Source: an uncultured Clostridia bacterium (GTDB lineage Bacteria > Bacillota > Clostridia > TANB77 > CAG-508). Taken from it: 10,521 nucleotides of DNA. Under the pieces are notes generated by a model. That model had not been told where the DNA came from. It searched no databases and saw nothing but the letters and a program-made list of their open reading frames with translations. Location: NCBI GenBank assembly GCA_948946035.1, contig CARBKU010000021.1:1-10521 (forward strand), written 5' to 3'. Position 1 is the first letter of the stretch; every line of letters begins with the position of its first letter. This document shows, piece after piece, positions 7,375 through 10,521 of this stretch. Position numbers and translations under genes: made by a program.

Positions 7375-8220
7375 ATGAACAAAAAAGTAGTAGCAATAAG
7401 TATTGCCATAGTAGCAATTGTGGCAATAGCAATAATTTTAATTTTAGGAAACAAAACAGAGGAAAAAAACAGAAAAGTATTAAGAGTAGGAATGGAATGT
7501 GCATATGCACCATATAACTGGTTACAAACAAATGATTCAAATGGTGCAGTTCCAATAAAAGATGGAATTAATTATGCTTATGGATATGATGTTATGATGG
7601 CAAAAAAAATAGCAGAGGAACTTGATTGCGATTTAGAAATATATCAAATTGATTGGGATAGTTTACCACTTGCACTTGAATCAAATAAAATAGATTGTGT
7701 TATAGCTGGTCAATCAATTACATCAGAAAGATTAGAAACAGTTGACTTTACAACTCCATACTATTATGCATCAATAGTTACATTAACAAATTCAGACAGT
7801 AAATATACTAATGCCAAAGGAGTTTCAGACTTAGAAGGAGCAACTTGTACATCACAAATAAACACATGTTGGTATGATACATGTTTACCACAAATAAAAA
7901 ATGCAAATATATTACCAGCAATGGATACAGCACCAAATATGCTTGTAGCCTTAAACTCAAAAACAGTTGATTTAGTAGTAACAGATATGCCAACAGCAAT
8001 GGCAGCTATACAAGTATATCCTAATATGAAAATATTAGATTTTACAAATAATAATAACAATTTTGAAATATCAGATGAAGAAATAAATATTGGTATTTCA
8101 GTAAAAAAAGGAAACAGTGAACTGCTAGAAAAAATAAACAATGTATTAAAAAAATATAATGCTCAAGACTATGAAAAAATGATGAATGAAGCAATTAAAG
8201 TTCAACCATTATCAAAATAA
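7375..8220 (+). CDS. Amino-acid (probably lysine) ABC transporter substrate-binding protein
   Basis: A 281-residue family 3 solute-binding protein that captures a polar amino acid outside the membrane and delivers it to the permease encoded next. AAGGAGG at 7361-7367 sits correctly before ATG 7375. Residues 5-24 are a hydrophobic helix; the mature domain begins near KVLRVGMECAYAPYNW (34-49). Family features include GYDVMMAKKIAEEL (70-83), SERLETVDFTTPYY (117-130), where Arg119 is the expected ligand-carboxylate contact, and DLVVTDMP (199-206) with Asp204. The length is usual for the family. No lipobox cysteine follows the N-terminal helix, so it is probably an uncleaved membrane-anchored protein rather than a lipoprotein. 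The lysine riboswitch upstream makes lysine the best substrate guess; the protein sequence alone would only say polar amino acid. Confidence 0.92.
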   Translation: MNKKVVAISIAIVAIVAIAIILILGNKTEEKNRKVLRVGMECAYAPYNWLQTNDSNGAVPIKDGINYAYGYDVMMAKKIAEELDCDLEIYQIDWDSLPLALESNKIDCVIAGQSITSERLETVDFTTPYYYASIVTLTNSDSKYTNAKGVSDLEGATCTSQINTCWYDTCLPQIKNANILPAMDTAPNMLVALNSKTVDLVVTDMPTAMAAIQVYPNMKILDFTNNNNNFEISDEEINIGISVKKGNSELLEKINNVLKKYNAQDYEKMMNEAIKVQPLSK

Positions 8221-8241
8221 AAATAGATAGGGGGATAATTT

Positions 8242-9051
8242 ATGGAAACACTACCAGAGGACTTTATAGGAAGAATAATTTTCATAATAGGAAAATATGG
8301 AACAACACTACTAAATGGAGCAGGAACAACTTTAGCAATTGCACTAGTAGGAACATTTATTGGATGTTTAATAGGATTTATAGTTGGTATAATACAGACA
8401 ATACCAATTAACAAAAGTGATAACATCATAAAAAAGGTTTTCTTAAAAATTGTAAAATTAATATTAAATATCTATGTAGAAGTCTTTCGTGGAACTCCAA
8501 TGATGGTTCAAGCAATGTTTATATTTTATGGTTCTGCAATAGTCTTTAATATACATATGGATATGTGGGTAGCTGCATATCTAATAGTATCAATAAATAC
8601 TGGTGCATATATGGCAGAAACAGTAAGAGGAGGAATTTTATCAATATCAGAAGGTCAAACAGAAGGAGCAAAAGCCATTGGAATGAATCACATTCAAACA
8701 ATGATATATGTTATAATTCCACAAGCCTTAAGAAATATTATGCCACAAATTGGAAGCAATTTAATAATAAATATAAAAGATACTTGTGTTCTTTCGTGTA
8801 TAGGTGTTGTTGAATTATTCTTTGTAACAAAAACTGTATCAGGAGCATACTACACTGTATTTGAGTCATATACAATTACTATGGTTATATATCTATGTAT
8901 GACAGTATTCTTTTCAAAGATATTAAGAATAATAGAAAACAAATTAAATGGAGCAAAAGATTACTCACTTTCTACTACAGATACTTTAGCATACACAAGT
9001 AGAATGTTAAAATATCCTAAAAAGGAGGAAAAAGAATGGGAGACAAAATAA
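8242..9051 (+). CDS. Amino-acid ABC transporter permease (HisM/GlnP type)
   Basis: A 269-residue inner-membrane permease that forms the channel of the importer, probably as a homodimer because only one permease gene is present. The start ATG 8242 has TAGGGGGAT just upstream and lies 21 bases after the previous stop. Hydrophobic segments are near residues 24-51, 66-80, 90-122, 183-196 and 211-230. FRGTPMMVQ (82-90) is the family motif, and the EAA loop that contacts the ATPase runs from EGAKAIGMNH (141-150) to IIPQALRNIMP (158-168). The hydrophilic C-terminal tail of about 38 residues is longer than in many relatives, and its last codons carry the ATPase ribosome binding site and start. Confidence 0.93.
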   Translation: METLPEDFIGRIIFIIGKYGTTLLNGAGTTLAIALVGTFIGCLIGFIVGIIQTIPINKSDNIIKKVFLKIVKLILNIYVEVFRGTPMMVQAMFIFYGSAIVFNIHMDMWVAAYLIVSINTGAYMAETVRGGILSISEGQTEGAKAIGMNHIQTMIYVIIPQALRNIMPQIGSNLIINIKDTCVLSCIGVVELFFVTKTVSGAYYTVFESYTITMVIYLCMTVFFSKILRIIENKLNGAKDYSLSTTDTLAYTSRMLKYPKKEEKEWETK

Positions 9052-9773
9052 TAGAAATTAAGCATTTAACAAAGCACTTTGGAGAACACGAAGTATTAAA
9101 AGATATTAACTTTTCAGTAAAAAAAGGGGATGTTACAAGTATAATAGGTTCTTCTGGTTCTGGAAAATCCACATTATTAAGATGTATAAATTTATTAGAA
9201 ATTCCATCTGGTGGAGAAATATTATATAAAAATCAAAATGTCCTTGAAATGAAAAACATACCAGAATATCGTTCAAAAGTAGGAATGGTATTTCAAAGTT
9301 TTAATTTATTCGATAACATGAATGTTTTGCAAAATTGTATGATAGGGCTAACAAAAGTTTTAAAAGAAGATAAAGAACAAGCAAAAAAAGAAGCACTTCA
9401 TTATCTAGAAAAAGTAGGAATGTCACCATATATAAATGCAAAGCCAAAACAACTATCAGGAGGACAAAAACAACGTGTAGCAATAGCTAGAGAATTAGCT
9501 ATGAAACCAGATGTACTTTTATTTGATGAACCAACATCAGCATTAGATCCTCAAATGGTTGGAGAAGTTTTAAATGTAATAAAAACCTTAGCAAAAGAAG
9601 GATTTACAATGATAATTGTTACTCATGAAATGGCTTTTGCAAGAGATGTTTCAAATTATGTAGTTTATATGAATGATGGAATTATTTGTGAAGAGGGAAC
9701 TCCTGATAAAATATTAAAAAATCCTGAAAAAGAGGAAACTAAAAACTTTTTAGAAAGATTTATTAATATATAA
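9036..9773 (+). CDS. Amino-acid ABC transporter ATP-binding protein (GlnQ/HisP type)
   Basis: A 245-residue cytoplasmic ATPase that powers the importer. All motifs are intact: Walker A GSSGSGKST (38-46), Q-loop Gln87 in FQSFNLF, signature LSGGQKQR (140-147), Walker B LLFDEP (161-166), D-loop ALD (169-171) and switch His197 in VTHE. Length and motif spacing are those of polar amino-acid import ATPases. The gene overlaps the permease by 16 bases in another frame. AAAGGAGG at 9021-9028, inside the permease gene, is placed 7 bases before ATG 9036 and fixes this start; translation is likely coupled. It is the last gene of the riboswitch-led operon and a terminator follows about 90 bases later. Which amino acid is moved cannot be read from this subunit. 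Confidence 0.96.
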   Translation: MGDKIIEIKHLTKHFGEHEVLKDINFSVKKGDVTSIIGSSGSGKSTLLRCINLLEIPSGGEILYKNQNVLEMKNIPEYRSKVGMVFQSFNLFDNMNVLQNCMIGLTKVLKEDKEQAKKEALHYLEKVGMSPYINAKPKQLSGGQKQRVAIARELAMKPDVLLFDEPTSALDPQMVGEVLNVIKTLAKEGFTMIIVTHEMAFARDVSNYVVYMNDGIICEEGTPDKILKNPEKEETKNFLERFINI

Positions 9774-9860
9774 AATGATTTTGGGGATGGAGAAAAAAAT
9801 TATCTTTCGTCTAATATGGTAAAAAAAGAAACTAGAAAGTAGAATTGAATTATAAAATTA

Positions 9861-9906
9861 AAAAAGCCTGTTAATCATAAATATAAATGGTTGGCAGACT
9901 TTTTTT
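9861..9906 (+). terminator. Terminator of the transport operon, likely bidirectional
   Basis: AAAAAGCCTGTTAATC (9861-9876) pairs with GGTTGGCAGACTTTTT (9889-9904) with one C/A mismatch and several G-U pairs, around a 12-base loop, followed by Ts to 9906. An A-run on the left side gives a U-tract on the opposite strand too, so it could also stop the convergent transposase transcript. Confidence 0.85.
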
Positions 9907-9983
9907 GAAATTTTCATAATTTAGTTATGACTTAAAAATCTACAATTTAAGTTTCGACTTTTTGAAAAAATAAATTTAGTAAT

Positions 9984-10521
9984 CTAAGAAAACTGGTAAA
10001 ATATGTATATTAAAAAACTTATTTTACCAGTTATATAAATTTTCTGTTCACTTAATAATCCAATTAGACCTATTGTATAGGTTAACATCATATTCAAATT
10101 ATTAATTGCATTTAATGTTCGTACTCTAAAGTTTTCAAACTTGTACTCTTGTTTCTTGAATTTAAAATATTCTTCAATTCTCCATCTATTTAAGTAACAT
10201 CTAGCTATCTTTATTACATCTTCTTTACTTTTTATTGTTATATTGCTCGCTAGCATCATTGGTGTTTCTCCAAGTCCATATACTAATACTAGATTTATCC
10301 ATTTCTTTTTTGATGTTATTTGTACTTTTAGAACACTTGCATAACAATCTTTTTCTTCTCCTTGAAACATTAATTTCATCTTGATTTTTCCTTTTCGCGA
10401 GTCTCTTATGGTAGTAATCTTATAGGTTTTATGATTTAAATAAACTTTCCTATTTTCCTTTAATCTAATTACAAAATATTGTTGCTTATCAAAATAGTGC
10501 CTAAAAATTTCATTACTATCG
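9984..10521 (-). CDS. IS4-like DDE transposase, C-terminal part (5' end outside window)
   Basis: The minus-strand frame ends with TAG (9984-9986 on +) and stays open to the right edge, so about 178 residues are visible. The Met at 10379 is internal: 47 codons before it read DSNEIF..., YFVIRLKENR and so on, which fits the region after the second catalytic Asp in DDE_Tnp_1 transposases. The C-terminal catalytic signature of the IS4 group, Y-(2)-R-(3)-E-(6)-K, is present in YLNRWRIEEYFKFKKQ; the catalytic Glu codon is at 10173-10175. A hydrophobic stretch follows (MMLTYTIGLIGLL). The gene converges on the transport operon and shares its terminator region. The 77 bases between terminator and stop hold only a 7-bp hairpin (ACTTAAA 9930-9936 with TTTAAGT 9946-9952); the insertion-sequence end is probably in this stretch but cannot be fixed without the other end. 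Whether the full gene is intact cannot be seen. Confidence 0.85.
   Translation of the reverse strand, partial: DSNEIFRHYFDKQQYFVIRLKENRKVYLNHKTYKITTIRDSRKGKIKMKLMFQGEEKDCYASVLKVQITSKKKWINLVLVYGLGETPMMLASNITIKSKEDVIKIARCYLNRWRIEEYFKFKKQEYKFENFRVRTLNAINNLNMMLTYTIGLIGLLSEQKIYITGKISFLIYIFYQFS

Noticed and set aside
7278..7517. 79-codon + frame starting within the leader terminator
   Set aside because: It overlaps the terminator hairpin and the start of the substrate-binding protein in another frame; translation is Lys/Asn/Ser-rich junk.
8565..8813. 82-codon + frame inside the permease gene
   Set aside because: Out of frame with the permease, which has all family motifs across this stretch; low-complexity Asn/Ser/Lys product.
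3..9773. Idea that the peptidase and lysine importer form one functional system
   Set aside because: A strong terminator, a mobile element and a separate riboswitch promoter stand between them; adjacency alone is not evidence of a shared function.

Overview
The window is AT-rich, uses the standard genetic code (Trp is TGG, the complete genes end in TAA, and the one TAG-ended gene is a transposase) and has strong AGGAGG-type ribosome binding sites. It also carries a lysine riboswitch and an M26-type peptidase. Together these suggest a low-GC Firmicute, probably a host-associated Clostridia-like bacterium. That placement is inference; no marker gene is present.

Left part (1-6455): a single giant + strand gene, open at the left edge, encodes at least 2150 residues of a secreted or surface zinc metallopeptidase of family M26 (the IgA1-protease / Zmp family of streptococci). 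It has tandem Ig-like domains, an M26 N-terminal segment with beta-helix/GLUG repeats, an M26 catalytic domain with HEFEH, and two further beta-helix/GLUG modules. A perfect 12-bp stem terminator follows it.

Middle part (6456-7374): about 0.9 kb without a convincing gene, but full of structure. A 267-bp fold-back element (6664-6930) has 19-bp terminal inverted repeats and an exact 8-bp flanking direct repeat (TGAAAAAA), the hallmark of a MITE-like insertion. Next come a promoter, a clear lysine riboswitch (about 7026-7184), an extra AT-rich hairpin and an intrinsic terminator: a complete lysine-responsive leader.

Right-centre (7375-9773): a three-gene operon for a polar amino-acid ABC importer: substrate-binding protein, HisM-type permease and GlnQ-type ATPase. 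The riboswitch predicts that lysine is the substrate and that the operon is switched off when lysine is plentiful. A terminator that can work in both directions closes the operon (9861-9906).

Right edge (9984-10521): the C-terminal part of an IS4-like DDE transposase on the minus strand, running out of the window. The peptidase and the lysine importer are separate transcription units. A link (peptide release by a surface protease, lysine uptake by the importer) is possible, but nothing in the sequence shows it.
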